Positions 37,469 to 46,048 are shown, numbered from the stretch's first letter. The stretch: DNA of 50,970 bases from an uncultured Thermoleophilia bacterium (GCA_903862845.1 CAIOZS010000236.1:1-50970); one strand, 5' to 3'. Notes: generated by a model not told the origin, from the letters alone. Numbers and translations: made by a program.

Positions 37469-39420
37469 TGACGTCCGGCGACTCTGCCACGTCCAAGGGC
37501 GCGGCCACCGCCCTCGACCGCGCCGTGGAGCACCTCCTCTCGCTCCAGCAGCCGGAGGGCTGGTGGAAGGGGGAGCTCGAGACGAATGTGACCATGGAGG
37601 CCGAGGACCTCCTCATGCGGGCCTTCCTCTGCCTGATGGACGACGACGTCGTGGCCCCGACGGCCGCCTGGATCCGTTCGCGCCAGTCTGACACCGGGTC
37701 GTGGGCCACCTTCTTCGGCGGACCCGGAGACCTCTCCACGACCGTGGAGGCGTATGCGGCGCTGCGCCTCGCCGGCGACCCGCGCGACGCCGCGCACATG
37801 CGACGCGCGCGTGAGGTCATCCTGGGCGCGGGCGGCGTGGAGAAGGCGCGCGTTTTCACGCGGCTGTGGCTGGCGCTTTTCGGGGTCTGCTCCTGGGAAG
37901 ACGTGCCGGCGCTACCTCCGGAGATCATCTACCTGCCCCGCTGGTTCCCCTTCAACGTGTACGACTGGGCGTGCTGGGCGCGCCAGACCCTGGTGCCGCT
38001 CACGGTCATTGCCGCGCACCGGCCGCGGCGCGATCTCGGCTTCGGTCTCGACGAGCTGTGCACGGGACGCGAGGTACGCGGCTCGGGTGATGCGAGCACC
38101 TGGTCGCGCGCGTTCGAGCGGCTCGACCGCGTCCTCCATGTCTACGAGCGGAGTCCCCTGCAACCGCTTCGCCGCCGAGCCATCGCACGCTGCGTCGACT
38201 GGATCCTGCAGCGCCAGGAGGCCGACGGCGGGTGGGGCGGCATCCAACCCCCCTGGGTGTACTCGATCATGGCGCTGACCGCCGCCGGCTACCGCGCGGA
38301 CCACCCGGTCGTCAAGGCCGCGCTGGACGGGCTGGAGGGGTTCGCCGTGCGAGAGGGCGGCTTTCGTCGCCTCGAGGCCTGCCAGTCGCCGGTGTGGGAC
38401 ACCGCCCTGGCCGTCATCGCGCTCTCCGACGCAGAGCTGCCGGAGCCCCACCCCGCGCTGGAGCGCGCGGGCGCGTTCCTCCTCCGCGAAGAGGTGCGGG
38501 TCGCCGGCGACTGGGCCGTGAGGCGGCCGGGTGTCCCCGCCGCCGGCTGGGCCTTTGAGCACGCCAACGACAACTACCCGGACATCGACGACACGGCCGA
38601 AGTCATCATGGCGCTCCGCCGCTTTGACACGCGCGAACGCTCGAAGCTGCGCGCGGCGGCGCGGCGCGGCGTGGAGTGGGTCCTCGCGCTGCAGTGCCGG
38701 GACGGCGGTTGGGGGGCCTTCGACGCAGACAACACGCGGGAGCTCGTCACCAAGCTCCCGTTCTGCGACTTCGGCGAAGTGATCGATCCACCATCGGCGG
38801 ACGTCACCGCGCACATCGTCGAGATGCTCGCTGGAGAGGGAAGGGTCGCTGCACCGTCTGTGAGGCGCGCCCTGGACTGGCTGGAGGCGGCGCAGGAGCC
38901 CGACGGCAGCTGGTTCGGACGCTGGGGAGCGAACTACGTCTACGGCACCGGCGCCGTCGTCCCCGCCGCCGTCGCGGCCGGCGTGCCGCCGTCCGACCCG
39001 CGCATCCGGCGTGCCGTCGCGTGGCTGGAGGCCCACCAGAACCGCGACGGGGGCTGGGGCGAGGACATGCGTTCCTACACCGATCCGGACCACTGGAGCG
39101 GCCGCGGCACGAGCACGGCGTCCCAGACCGCCTGGGCTCTGCTGGCCCTCCTTTCCGCCGAGCCCGAAGGCCGGCCGTCGGTGCGGCGAGGCATCGACTT
39201 TCTGGTCCGCACGCAGACCGTCGAGGGGACGTGGGAGGAGCCCGAGCACACCGGTACGGGCTTCCCCGGCGATTTCTCCATCAACTACCACCTCTACCGG
39301 TTGGTGTTCCCCATCCAGGCGCTCGGCCGGTACGTGCACGGGCATCACCCTCGCTGGGGCGTCTCCGGCGCCTCGGTGCGGCGCCGGGGTGCCTCGGACG
39401 ACGCCCGGGCGCCGGCGTGA
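37468..39420 (+). CDS. shc: squalene-hopene cyclase
   Basis: The 650-aa enzyme cyclises squalene to hopene/hopanol at the membrane. The protonating motif is D372-I-D-D-T-A377 in NYPDIDDTAEV. QW repeats include QEADGGWGGIQPPWVYS, QCRDGGWGAFDADN, QEPDGSWFGRWGANY and QNRDGGWGED. The length is normal. The ATG shares one base with the previous stop (TGATG), with GGAGAGAGGG upstream. The stop overlaps the next gene (GTGA). Confidence 0.97.
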   Translation: MTSGDSATSKGAATALDRAVEHLLSLQQPEGWWKGELETNVTMEAEDLLMRAFLCLMDDDVVAPTAAWIRSRQSDTGSWATFFGGPGDLSTTVEAYAALRLAGDPRDAAHMRRAREVILGAGGVEKARVFTRLWLALFGVCSWEDVPALPPEIIYLPRWFPFNVYDWACWARQTLVPLTVIAAHRPRRDLGFGLDELCTGREVRGSGDASTWSRAFERLDRVLHVYERSPLQPLRRRAIARCVDWILQRQEADGGWGGIQPPWVYSIMALTAAGYRADHPVVKAALDGLEGFAVREGGFRRLEACQSPVWDTALAVIALSDAELPEPHPALERAGAFLLREEVRVAGDWAVRRPGVPAAGWAFEHANDNYPDIDDTAEVIMALRRFDTRERSKLRAAARRGVEWVLALQCRDGGWGAFDADNTRELVTKLPFCDFGEVIDPPSADVTAHIVEMLAGEGRVAAPSVRRALDWLEAAQEPDGSWFGRWGANYVYGTGAVVPAAVAAGVPPSDPRIRRAVAWLEAHQNRDGGWGEDMRSYTDPDHWSGRGTSTASQTAWALLALLSAEPEGRPSVRRGIDFLVRTQTVEGTWEEPEHTGTGFPGDFSINYHLYRLVFPIQALGRYVHGHHPRWGVSGASVRRRGASDDARAPA

Positions 39421-40976
39421 GCCGCCCGGGCGGGCCGCGGCCGGCTCTCCTGCTCTTGGTCCCGATGCTGGTCGAGCGCGCCGCGATCGCCGGCGCCGCG
39501 ACCGGTGCGACCATCGCCACGACCGGCGTGGGGCGTCGGCGCGCGCTCGCGGCCGCCGAACGAGGCAGGCGGACCCCGGCGGCGGCCGTGGCCATCGCGG
39601 GTCTCTGCGGAGGCCTGACCCGCGACCTGCTCCCCGGCGACGTCGTGGTGGCGACTGCCGTGACTGCTGACGGCCGCGGCCCGAGAGAGACGATCACCCT
39701 CTCGAGCGGGCCGCTCATCGCGGCCCTGCGAACGCACGGCCTCAGGCGCGTGCACGCCGGCCACGTCGTCTCATCCACGCGGATCGTGCACGGCTCCCAA
39801 CGGGTTCGTCTTGCGGCCCGCGGCGCGATCGCCGTCGACATGGAGTCGGCCTGGCTGAGCGGAGCGGCAGGGGGCCGCCCTTTGGCGGTGCTCCGCGTCG
39901 TGGGCGACACGCCGTCCACACGGCTTCGGCACCCCCTGGCAGCGGCGCGCGGCCTGCTTGAAGCGCGGCGCTCGCTGAGGCGGGCGGTGCCAGCGTTGAC
40001 GGACTGGGCACGCGCCGCCGGCGACCGCCACGTGCTGGTCGCGTCCCCGCGCTCGTTCTGCGCCGGCGCCCAGCGCGCCATCGAGATCGTCGAGCGTGCC
40101 CTTGACCTGTACGGATCGCCGGTCTACGTGCGCAAGCAGATCGTCCACAACATCCACGTCGTCCGCGATCTGCAGGGACGCGGCGCGCGATTTGTCGACT
40201 CCCTTCAGGAGATACCACCCGGTTCTCTCTGCATCTTCTCAGCCCACGGCGTCTCGCCGGCTGTACGGCAGGAGGCGAACGAGCTCGGTCTCAGGGTCAT
40301 CGACGCGACGTGCCCGCTGGTGGCCAAGGTCCACAAGGAGGCGCGGCGCTTCGCGGCGTCAGGGCACCGGATCGTCCTGATCGGCCACCGGGGACACGAC
40401 GAGGTCGTGGGCACCGTCGGCGAGGCCCCGGGCGCGATCGTCGTGGTGACGGAGCCCGCCGAGGTCAACGGTCTGGACGTACCCGACCGCTGTTCGGTCG
40501 CCTACCTCACGCAGACGACCTTGGCCGTCGACGAGGTCCGAGAGGTCGTCGAGCGGCTGCGCGGCCGGTTCCCCCAGCTCGAAGGACCGGCGTCCAACGA
40601 CATCTGCTACGCGACGTCCAACCGCCAGGACGCGGTCAGGGCGATCGCCCGCGATGCGGACCTGGTGCTCGTGATCGGCTCGTCCAACTCCTCCAACTCG
40701 CGCCGGCTTGTCGAGATCGCCGAGCGCGAGGGTTGTGAGGCGAGGCTCATAGACGACGACACCGCCATCGACCCCGTCTGGCTCGCCGGCCGGTCCAGGA
40801 TCGGGGTGACCGCCGGCGCATCCGCCCCGCAGCGCCTAGTAGACGAGGTCGTGGCCGCGCTTGCGGGGCTGGGGCGCGTGGAGGTCGAAGAGCGGTGCGT
40901 GGGGACGGAGGCGTTCCATTTCACGCTGCCCCCAGAGCTGTCTCGCGCCCCCGGGCGGGGCGAAAGAGTGGACTGA
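39417..40976 (+). CDS. fusion of HpnG-like nucleosidase and IspH (HMBPP reductase)
   Basis: One 519-aa frame holds two enzymes. Residues 1-200 are a purine nucleoside phosphorylase/nucleosidase fold with AVAIAGLCGGLTRDLLPGD, AVDMESAWL and VVGDTPS, as in HpnG, which removes adenine from adenosylhopane. Residues 205-519 are IspH: HVLVASPRSFCAGAQRAIE, HNIHVV, DATCPLVAKVH, YLTQTT and NDICYATSNRQDAV, with all three cluster cysteines. IspH makes IPP and DMAPP. No stop or ribosome binding site separates the halves; an internal GTG (40032) has no SD. The gene starts at GTG 39417 overlapping shc. Confidence 0.88.
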   Translation: MSRPGGPRPALLLLVPMLVERAAIAGAATGATIATTGVGRRRALAAAERGRRTPAAAVAIAGLCGGLTRDLLPGDVVVATAVTADGRGPRETITLSSGPLIAALRTHGLRRVHAGHVVSSTRIVHGSQRVRLAARGAIAVDMESAWLSGAAGGRPLAVLRVVGDTPSTRLRHPLAAARGLLEARRSLRRAVPALTDWARAAGDRHVLVASPRSFCAGAQRAIEIVERALDLYGSPVYVRKQIVHNIHVVRDLQGRGARFVDSLQEIPPGSLCIFSAHGVSPAVRQEANELGLRVIDATCPLVAKVHKEARRFAASGHRIVLIGHRGHDEVVGTVGEAPGAIVVVTEPAEVNGLDVPDRCSVAYLTQTTLAVDEVREVVERLRGRFPQLEGPASNDICYATSNRQDAVRAIARDADLVLVIGSSNSSNSRRLVEIAEREGCEARLIDDDTAIDPVWLAGRSRIGVTAGASAPQRLVDEVVAALAGLGRVEVEERCVGTEAFHFTLPPELSRAPGRGERVD

Positions 40977-40977
40977 C

Positions 40978-41991
40978 GTGCCCGTCTCCCTGCGCCAGCA
41001 GTCCCGGATCGGTGCCTATCTGCTCGCGCAGAAGCTGCGCCGGCGCCGGCACTTCCCCCTCATCATGCAGCTTGAGCCCCTGTTCGCCTGCAACCTGAGC
41101 TGCGCCGGGTGCGGCAAGCGGCAGCACCCGGCGGAGGTGCGGCGGCAGCTCATGCCGGTCGAGACGGCCCTCGCCGCGGCCGACGAGTGCGGCACCCCCA
41201 TGGTCTCGATCGCCGGAGGCGAGCCGCTGCTCCATCCCGAGATCGACCGCCTGGTCCGCGCCCTCCTCCGGCGCAGACGGTTCGTGTATCTCTGCACCAA
41301 CGGGCTTCTGCTCGAGGAGCGCCTGGACCGCTTCGAGCCATCCCCGTATTTCTCGTGGGTGGTGCACGTCGACGGGCTGCGTGAAGAGCACGACGCCTCG
41401 GTGCGCCGTGAGGGCGTCTTCGACGCGGCCGTCCACGCCATCGCCGCGGCCAAGGCCGCGGGCTTCAGCGTCATGACCAACACGACCGTGTATGCGCGGC
41501 AACCGGTCGAGTCGCTGCGCGCCGTCCTCGACCTGCTCAACGACGAGATTCACGTCGACGCGATGATGCTGGCCCCGGCCTTCGCCCACGAGGCGGCCGG
41601 GAGCAGCGATGACTTCCTGAGCGCCGGCCACGCCCGCGAGCTGTTCCGTGACCTCTTCGCGGACGGCCGCAGGAAGCACTGGCGCATCAATCACTCCCCG
41701 CTGTTTCTGGACCTGCTCGAGGGCCGCGCCGACTTCGACTGCACCACGTGGGCCATCCCCTGCTACTCTGTCCTCGGCTGGCAACGACCCTGCTACCTGC
41801 GCGCCGACGGCTACCTCCCCACGTACCGCGAGCTCGTCGAGACGACCGACTGGTCGCGGTATGGGCACGCCTCCGGCGACGCCGCCTGCCGCGAATGTCT
41901 GGGGCACAGCGGATTCGAGCCTACGGCGGTGCTGCTGACGATGCGCTCGCTGCGGCATGCGCTGCGGGCGCTGCTCGAGACGGCCCGGTAG
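40978..41991 (+). CDS. hpnH: radical SAM adenosylhopane synthase HpnH
   Basis: The 337-aa product has the radical-SAM cluster C38-x3-C42-x2-C45 in FACNLSCAGCGKR, then SIAGGEPLLHPEID and a SPASM-like Cys-rich end (AIPCYSVLGWQRPCYL, AACRECLGHSGFEP). HpnH adds the 5'-deoxyadenosyl group to hopene, giving adenosylhopane, the substrate of the nucleosidase encoded just before. The GTG at 40978 begins 1 bp after the fusion gene stop and is followed by the HpnH-type SLRQQSRIGAYLL. Confidence 0.93.
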   Translation: MPVSLRQQSRIGAYLLAQKLRRRRHFPLIMQLEPLFACNLSCAGCGKRQHPAEVRRQLMPVETALAAADECGTPMVSIAGGEPLLHPEIDRLVRALLRRRRFVYLCTNGLLLEERLDRFEPSPYFSWVVHVDGLREEHDASVRREGVFDAAVHAIAAAKAAGFSVMTNTTVYARQPVESLRAVLDLLNDEIHVDAMMLAPAFAHEAAGSSDDFLSAGHARELFRDLFADGRRKHWRINHSPLFLDLLEGRADFDCTTWAIPCYSVLGWQRPCYLRADGYLPTYRELVETTDWSRYGHASGDAACRECLGHSGFEPTAVLLTMRSLRHALRALLETAR

Positions 41992-42120
41992 GCTCGGCCG
42001 GCAGCCGGCGGCGAGCTCCTCGCTGGGTCGACGTCGCGGAGGTGGCACGCGCAGCGCAACTGACGCGCGCGTAGGATGCGTCCAGCGCCGGTCGGACCCG
42101 CCCGGCGCCCTACGGCACGA

Positions 42121-42130
42121 GAGGAGGAGA
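42121..42130 (+). promoter_or_regulatory. ribosome binding site that points to an ATC start codon
   Basis: GAGGAGGAGA ends 4 nt before ATC at 42135. It is the only strong Shine-Dalgarno sequence ahead of the MFS gene, and no ATG, GTG or TTG occurs in that frame until 42276. Confidence 0.5.
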
Positions 42131-42134
42131 GGCC

Positions 42135-43706
42135 ATCAGCAGCCCGCACGCGCACGCCGCCGGCGGGACGACGGGCGAGGCGGGCGCCTCCATCGCCATC
42201 TCGAGCCCGCTGGCCATCCTTCTGCTCGGCTGGATCGGGGCCATCAAGGCCACCGGCGCCGCCCTCTCCACGTCGGCTCTTGTGGACGCGACGACGAATC
42301 TCGGGCTCAGCCCCTTCATGCGCGGCGCCTGCGCGAGCGCGATCAGCCTGGCCATCGCGGCGACCGCGATCGCCGCCGGCGTCGCCGCCGACCGGCTCGG
42401 CCGCCGCCGCGTCCTCATGGGATCCTTCGTGGTGGCGGGCGCCGCCAATATAGTCGTCTTTCTCGCTCCGGCGGGGGCGGCGTATCTCGGCGGACACATC
42501 GTCGCCGGGGTCGCCTACGGAGCCATGGCGACCGGGTCGTACGCCTACGTCAAGGCCTTGGCGCCGGGCAAGAGCCTCGGCTGGGCACTGGGCCTCTTCG
42601 GCGTCTTCACGACGCTCATCTGCACGGTCACGATCTTCGCCGGCGGCTCGCTGGCGGACGCGGACTGGCGCTGGCTGTTCCTCGTCGTCCCGGCGATGTG
42701 CCTGGTGAGCGCCGTGCTGGTCCCCCCGATGCTCCCGGCGATGCCGCGCGTGGGCTCCGGTCCCGCCGACCTCAAAGGCCTGATCGTGCTGGGCGCCGGG
42801 ATGATGCTGCTGATCTCCGGGCTCACGCAGGCCACCAGTCAGCCCACCCATCCTCTGACGTGGCTGTTCGTGCTGGCGGGGGTCGCGCTCCTCGCGGGGT
42901 GGGTCGCGATCGAACTGCGAGGCGGGCACCCGTCCTTCCCCGTGCGCATCTTCAGATCGCGTCCCTACCTCGCTGCCGTGCTCGTGGGCCTCACCGGCAA
43001 CATCACCGCCGCGGCCATGGTGCTGGGCATGAACGACCACCTCCAGTACATCGCGCGGGATTCGGTGCTGGTCGCCACGATCGGCTTGCAACCGTCGTAC
43101 ATCATCGGCGGGCTCGGCGGGCTGGCGGCCGGCGGGCTCCTCGCCGGGCGCTGGCTCTCCACCGGCGTCTCCCCGCGCGTGGTCATGACGGTAGGGCCGC
43201 TGCTCGCGGCCGTCGGCTACGCCGCTCTCATACCGCTCCACCATGGGTCGTCGTACTGGGCGATCCTGCCCGGGACCGTGGTGGCGGGCCTGGGGCTGGC
43301 GGCGATGATGACCGCGCAGGCGCAGGTCATCGTGCGCGTGGCGCCCGCCGACGCCTACGGCGCCGTGACCTCGTCCAAGACCAGCATCGGCCAGCTCGGG
43401 TCGGCCCTGGGCATGATCCTCACGATCCTCTTTCTCGACCGCATGACGGCCGGCGGCGTCGTCCGCGGGCTGCGCACCGAGGGCGTGAGCGCGGCCGACG
43501 CCCATGCCACCCTCACCGCGCTCGACAACTACCTGACCACCGGACATAAGCCCGGTCTGCACGATCTCCCGGATGCCATCGGCCACGCGATGTCGTCGTT
43601 CAGCGGCGCCTTTCACGGCTCGATGCTTCTCTGCGCCGGCATCATGGTGGCCACGGCGGGGGCCGTGTGGGTGCTGATGAGGGACCGCGAGCCTGCGCCT
43701 CGATGA
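42135..43706 (+). CDS. MFS transporter, DHA2-like, with apparent ATC start
   Basis: The 523-aa product has about 14 hydrophobic segments. The first, SPLAILLLGWIGAIKATGAA, lies upstream of the first standard start codon, and GVAADRLGRRRVLMG is the MFS loop 2-3 motif. A stop at 42072 limits the frame. Starting at GTG 42276 or ATG 42282 would delete the first helix, so ATC at 42135, 4 nt after GAGGAGGAGA, is preferred; a mutated ATG or a base error would look the same. It is likely a proton-driven drug or metabolite exporter. Its 3' end overlaps the remains of an antitoxin gene. Confidence 0.8.
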   Translation: MSSPHAHAAGGTTGEAGASIAISSPLAILLLGWIGAIKATGAALSTSALVDATTNLGLSPFMRGACASAISLAIAATAIAAGVAADRLGRRRVLMGSFVVAGAANIVVFLAPAGAAYLGGHIVAGVAYGAMATGSYAYVKALAPGKSLGWALGLFGVFTTLICTVTIFAGGSLADADWRWLFLVVPAMCLVSAVLVPPMLPAMPRVGSGPADLKGLIVLGAGMMLLISGLTQATSQPTHPLTWLFVLAGVALLAGWVAIELRGGHPSFPVRIFRSRPYLAAVLVGLTGNITAAAMVLGMNDHLQYIARDSVLVATIGLQPSYIIGGLGGLAAGGLLAGRWLSTGVSPRVVMTVGPLLAAVGYAALIPLHHGSSYWAILPGTVVAGLGLAAMMTAQAQVIVRVAPADAYGAVTSSKTSIGQLGSALGMILTILFLDRMTAGGVVRGLRTEGVSAADAHATLTALDNYLTTGHKPGLHDLPDAIGHAMSSFSGAFHGSMLLCAGIMVATAGAVWVLMRDREPAPR

Positions 43707-43911
43707 CAAGCTCATCGCAAGCGCCAAACGCCACTCAGCGGAGTCCGGCAAGTCGGTCTCGCGGCTGGTCTCCGACTTCTTCGCGTTGATCGACGCTCAG
43801 GACAGAGACGTCGCCATCACGCCCCGGGTCCGCTCGCTTCGTGGCATGCTCGCCGGCTCCGGTTTGGATGAGAGCGACTATCGGCGTCACCTCGAGGAGA
43901 AGTACCCGTGA
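43693..43911 (+). pseudogene. 5'-truncated antitoxin (VapB-like, DUF6364 type)
   Basis: The frame reads LRLDDKLIASAKRHSAESG, then KSVSRLVSDFFALID, TPRVRSLRGM and YRRHLEEKYP, the pattern of VapB-like ribbon-helix antitoxins. No start codon exists: an in-frame TGA (43678) lies just upstream and the expected first four to five residues are missing. The beginning overlaps the last codons of the MFS gene. The stop overlaps a GTG that would start the cognate toxin, so the module was once VapBC-like. Confidence 0.7.
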
Positions 43912-44220
43912 AGGTGCGGTTCGACAACAGCCACGACCATCAACCACCTGGCATCCAAGGCAGCAGGGACCCGGGCGGCCATGGACCACCTCCGTAAGCT
44001 CCTCGCGATCTTCGCTGTGGCAGGCGTGGATCGAGGAGTGGTCCAGGGCGCGCTCGACCTGGACTTCCCGGACTTCGAGGATGCCGTCCTGCATGAGGCG
44101 GCATGCAACGTCGGCGCGGCCGCGATCGTGACGCGCAATGGCAAGGACTTCGCACGGTCGGCGCTTCCCGTGTTCGATCCCGCCGAGCTTCTCGCGGCCG
44201 TCTGCGCCAACCCGAGGTAG
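43908..44220 (+). pseudogene. broken PIN-domain toxin (VapC-like)
   Basis: GTG 43908 overlaps the antitoxin stop and starts MKVRFDN, the normal beginning of a PIN toxin (MKVLFDTN). The frame then ends at 43995 without further homology. From about 43924 the +1 frame continues the family: ATTINHLASKAAG, HLRKLLAIFAVAGVD, LDFPDFEDAVLHEAA, AAAIVTRNGKDFARS, to a stop at 44220. About 40 residues between the two parts, including one catalytic acid region, are missing, and the frames do not join. The toxin is therefore inactive. The intact C-terminal frame could be mistaken for a 79-aa gene. Confidence 0.75.
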
Positions 44221-44238
44221 CGAGCGGCATTTCCAACA

Positions 44239-44639
44239 CCGGACCATCCCCGTCGCTCAGGCGCCGGTGAGCCACGAATGGGGCGCCCGACGGGTGCACG
44301 GCCGTCCGCAGGCTCCGTTGCCGGGGGGGAAGGCAAGGAAAGGTCGATTCCTGAGGGGAGATTAGCCCACATCTCGCTGCCCGGCGGCCCCGGCGCGAGG
44401 TAGTGCGAAAGGGGAAGACAAGGATTCCTTGACTGTCGCCTCGCCCGCGGCCGTCCACAGGCTCGGTTGCCGGGGGGAAGACAAGGATCCGCCGACTTTT
44501 CTTATCTTCCCTCACAGCACTACCCCACCGCGGCGGGTGGCACGGCCGCGGCGGCCGCGGCGCCCGCGCCGCGTCCGCCTTCTCGCCGCTCGTCGATCCG
44601 GAGGCTGAACGCGCAACCGGAGGGAAGGGGATGGTCATG
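44239..44639. mobile_element. MITE-like non-coding element, copy A (401 bp)
   Basis: Terminal inverted repeats are CCGGACCATCCCC (44239-44251) and GGGGATGGTCATG (44627-44639), 11 of 13 matching. They are flanked by an exact 8-bp duplication TTCCAACA at 44231-44238 and 44640-44647. Inside are GGTAGTGC...GCACTACC arms (44399-44406, 44517-44524) and GGGGAAGACAAG repeats (44411-44422 and 44475-44486) with an opposing CTTATCTTCCC. No transposase is encoded; frames differ from copy B because of indels. The surrounding gene-free stretch 44221-44789 otherwise holds only a promoter. Confidence 0.85.
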
Positions 44640-44748
44640 TTCCAACAAAGGTATCCGGCAGACTCGCTGCGCTCGCAGGAGATACCTAACGCGTTGGTTC
44701 GCACCAGCGCAGCGGAACACGTACCAGGTTGGTGTCACCGCCGCAGCG

Positions 44749-44754
44749 TACAAT
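44749..44754 (+). promoter_or_regulatory. -10 element of the toxin-antitoxin operon
   Basis: TACAAT is a strong actinobacterial -10, 35 bp before the antitoxin ATG. TTGGTG lies upstream but with only 14 bp spacing, so the -35 is uncertain. Confidence 0.4.
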
Positions 44755-44789
44755 GGGCCTCAAGGTCACGCCACGGGTGAGGTGTTCTC

Positions 44790-45014
44790 ATGACCAGCGA
44801 TGAGCTCAAGGCGGAGGCGCTCCGACTCTCGCCTGAGGAGCGTGCGGAGCTTGCCTCTGAGCTCCTGGTGAGCCTCGATGACCTCAGCGAGCCCGAGATC
44901 GAGAGGTTGTGGCTCGAGGAGGCCGAGCGCCGCGATGCGGCCCTCGACAACGGTACGGCCAGAGCGATCCCGGCGGACGAGGTCTTCTCCTCCGCGAGGG
45001 CGCGCCTCGGGTGA
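44790..45014 (+). CDS. addiction-module antitoxin
   Basis: The 74-aa product has ELKAEALRLSPEERAELASE and SLDDLSEPEIERLWLEEAER, then ARAIPADEVFSSARARL, the pattern of short addiction-module antitoxins (TIGR02574-like). The C-terminal part would wrap the toxin. GAGGTG precedes the ATG by 7 nt. Its stop overlaps the toxin start (GTGA), as expected for coupled expression. Confidence 0.85.
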   Translation: MTSDELKAEALRLSPEERAELASELLVSLDDLSEPEIERLWLEEAERRDAALDNGTARAIPADEVFSSARARLG

Positions 45015-45307
45015 ACCCGGCCGTCACATTCCACGAGGACGCGCGAGCCGAGTTCGATGAGGCCGCCGGCTTCTACAACATGGAGCGTGCCGGACTCGGC
45101 GTTGCCTTCGTCCATGAGGTCGAGTGCGCTGTCGCGCACGTCCGTGAGTATCCCGCGTCGCGTCCGATACTTCGGGGTCGCGTCCGCACGATGCGCGTTC
45201 ACAGGTTCCCGCATGCGGTTCTCTACTCCGTGGTCGACGAGCGGATTCGCGTGCTCGTCGTCGCGCATGATCGTCGGCGGCCGTTCTATCGGAGCGGGCG
45301 CGAGTAG
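45011..45307 (+). CDS. RelE/ParE-superfamily toxin
   Basis: The 98-aa product reads TFHEDARAEFDEAAGFYN, then REYPASRPILRGRVRTMRV, FPHAVLYSVVDERIRVLVV and AHDRRRPFYRSGR, the strand order and basic C-terminus of RelE/ParE toxins. Whether it cuts mRNA or inhibits gyrase cannot be told. GTG start overlaps the antitoxin stop. Both genes look intact, unlike the VapBC module 0.6 kb upstream. Confidence 0.88.
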   Translation: MNPAVTFHEDARAEFDEAAGFYNMERAGLGVAFVHEVECAVAHVREYPASRPILRGRVRTMRVHRFPHAVLYSVVDERIRVLVVAHDRRRPFYRSGRE

Positions 45308-45419
45308 CGCGCTGCGAACGGGCGCGTCGACCAGACAGGGCGCCCGCTGAGGTAGTGTCTTGGAACTGTTCGCGGGCGACCCTCGTCTGTCGCGAGCGGG
45401 CGGTGAACAAAGGATTCGT

Positions 45420-45761
45420 ATGGCGAAGCACGGCGAATGGAATCGCAAAGGGGCGACCCTCAGCGACGTGGCGGCCGAGGCCGAATACGGTGTAACCAGG
45501 GCCTTCATCATCAAAGGCATTCAGACGGCCAGGCTCGAGTACCGCGATGGGGCGATATGGGGCAATCCGTATCTCAGACTCGTGAGGAGCCAACTCGAGA
45601 AGTACATAGGTGAGGAGCTTGGAGAGGCCTACCTGGTGAAGGTCAAGAATCAAGCGGAGCTGCGCAGGGTCAAGAAGGAGATATCCGCTCTGAAGAAGAA
45701 GCTGAAAGCCCTTGAGGGCCGAAAGGCTGATCTTGTCGAGTCGCTGGAGGACGAGGGGTAG
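45420..45761 (+). CDS. conserved hypothetical protein with C-terminal coiled coil
   Basis: The 113-aa product starts at an ATG with AAAGGA 6 nt upstream. Residues 1-65 look like a small folded domain (KGATLSDVAAEAEYGVTRAF with helix-turn-helix-like spacing; GNPYLRLVRSQLEKYI). Residues 75-113 are a Lys/Glu-rich coiled coil (KKEISALKKKLKALEGRKAD). I do not recognise a named function. The gene is clearly less GC-rich than its surroundings and lies between the toxin-antitoxin pair and the ATP-grasp operon, so it was probably acquired by transfer. Confidence 0.65.
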   Translation: MAKHGEWNRKGATLSDVAAEAEYGVTRAFIIKGIQTARLEYRDGAIWGNPYLRLVRSQLEKYIGEELGEAYLVKVKNQAELRRVKKEISALKKKLKALEGRKADLVESLEDEG

Positions 45762-46048
45762 AAGGCCACCTCCTCAACGTCTTCATTGGGGATCACGCAC
45801 CTGGTGCCGCCCCAGAAGTTGCCACCATTGGAGGACCCGGCTGCTCATGCGGACGCGTGAGGGGCCTCGGAATCCAGAACGCCCGCGTCCGCCAGACAGC
45901 CTCTTTTCGGCCGCAGGTGATGCGATCGACGTTGACTGACAGAGAGAGCCTCGCAACGCACACCAGCCAGGGAGATCCCTGACCGGCGGCTGCGGCGCCG
46001 GTCGAGCTCGATCAGACCCACTCCGAGCCTCAAGCGAGAGGTGCCCGA

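Noticed and set aside
43981-44220. Independent 79-aa gene
   Set aside because: It is the C-terminal part of a PIN toxin, with homology continuing upstream of its ATG; there is no ribosome binding site.
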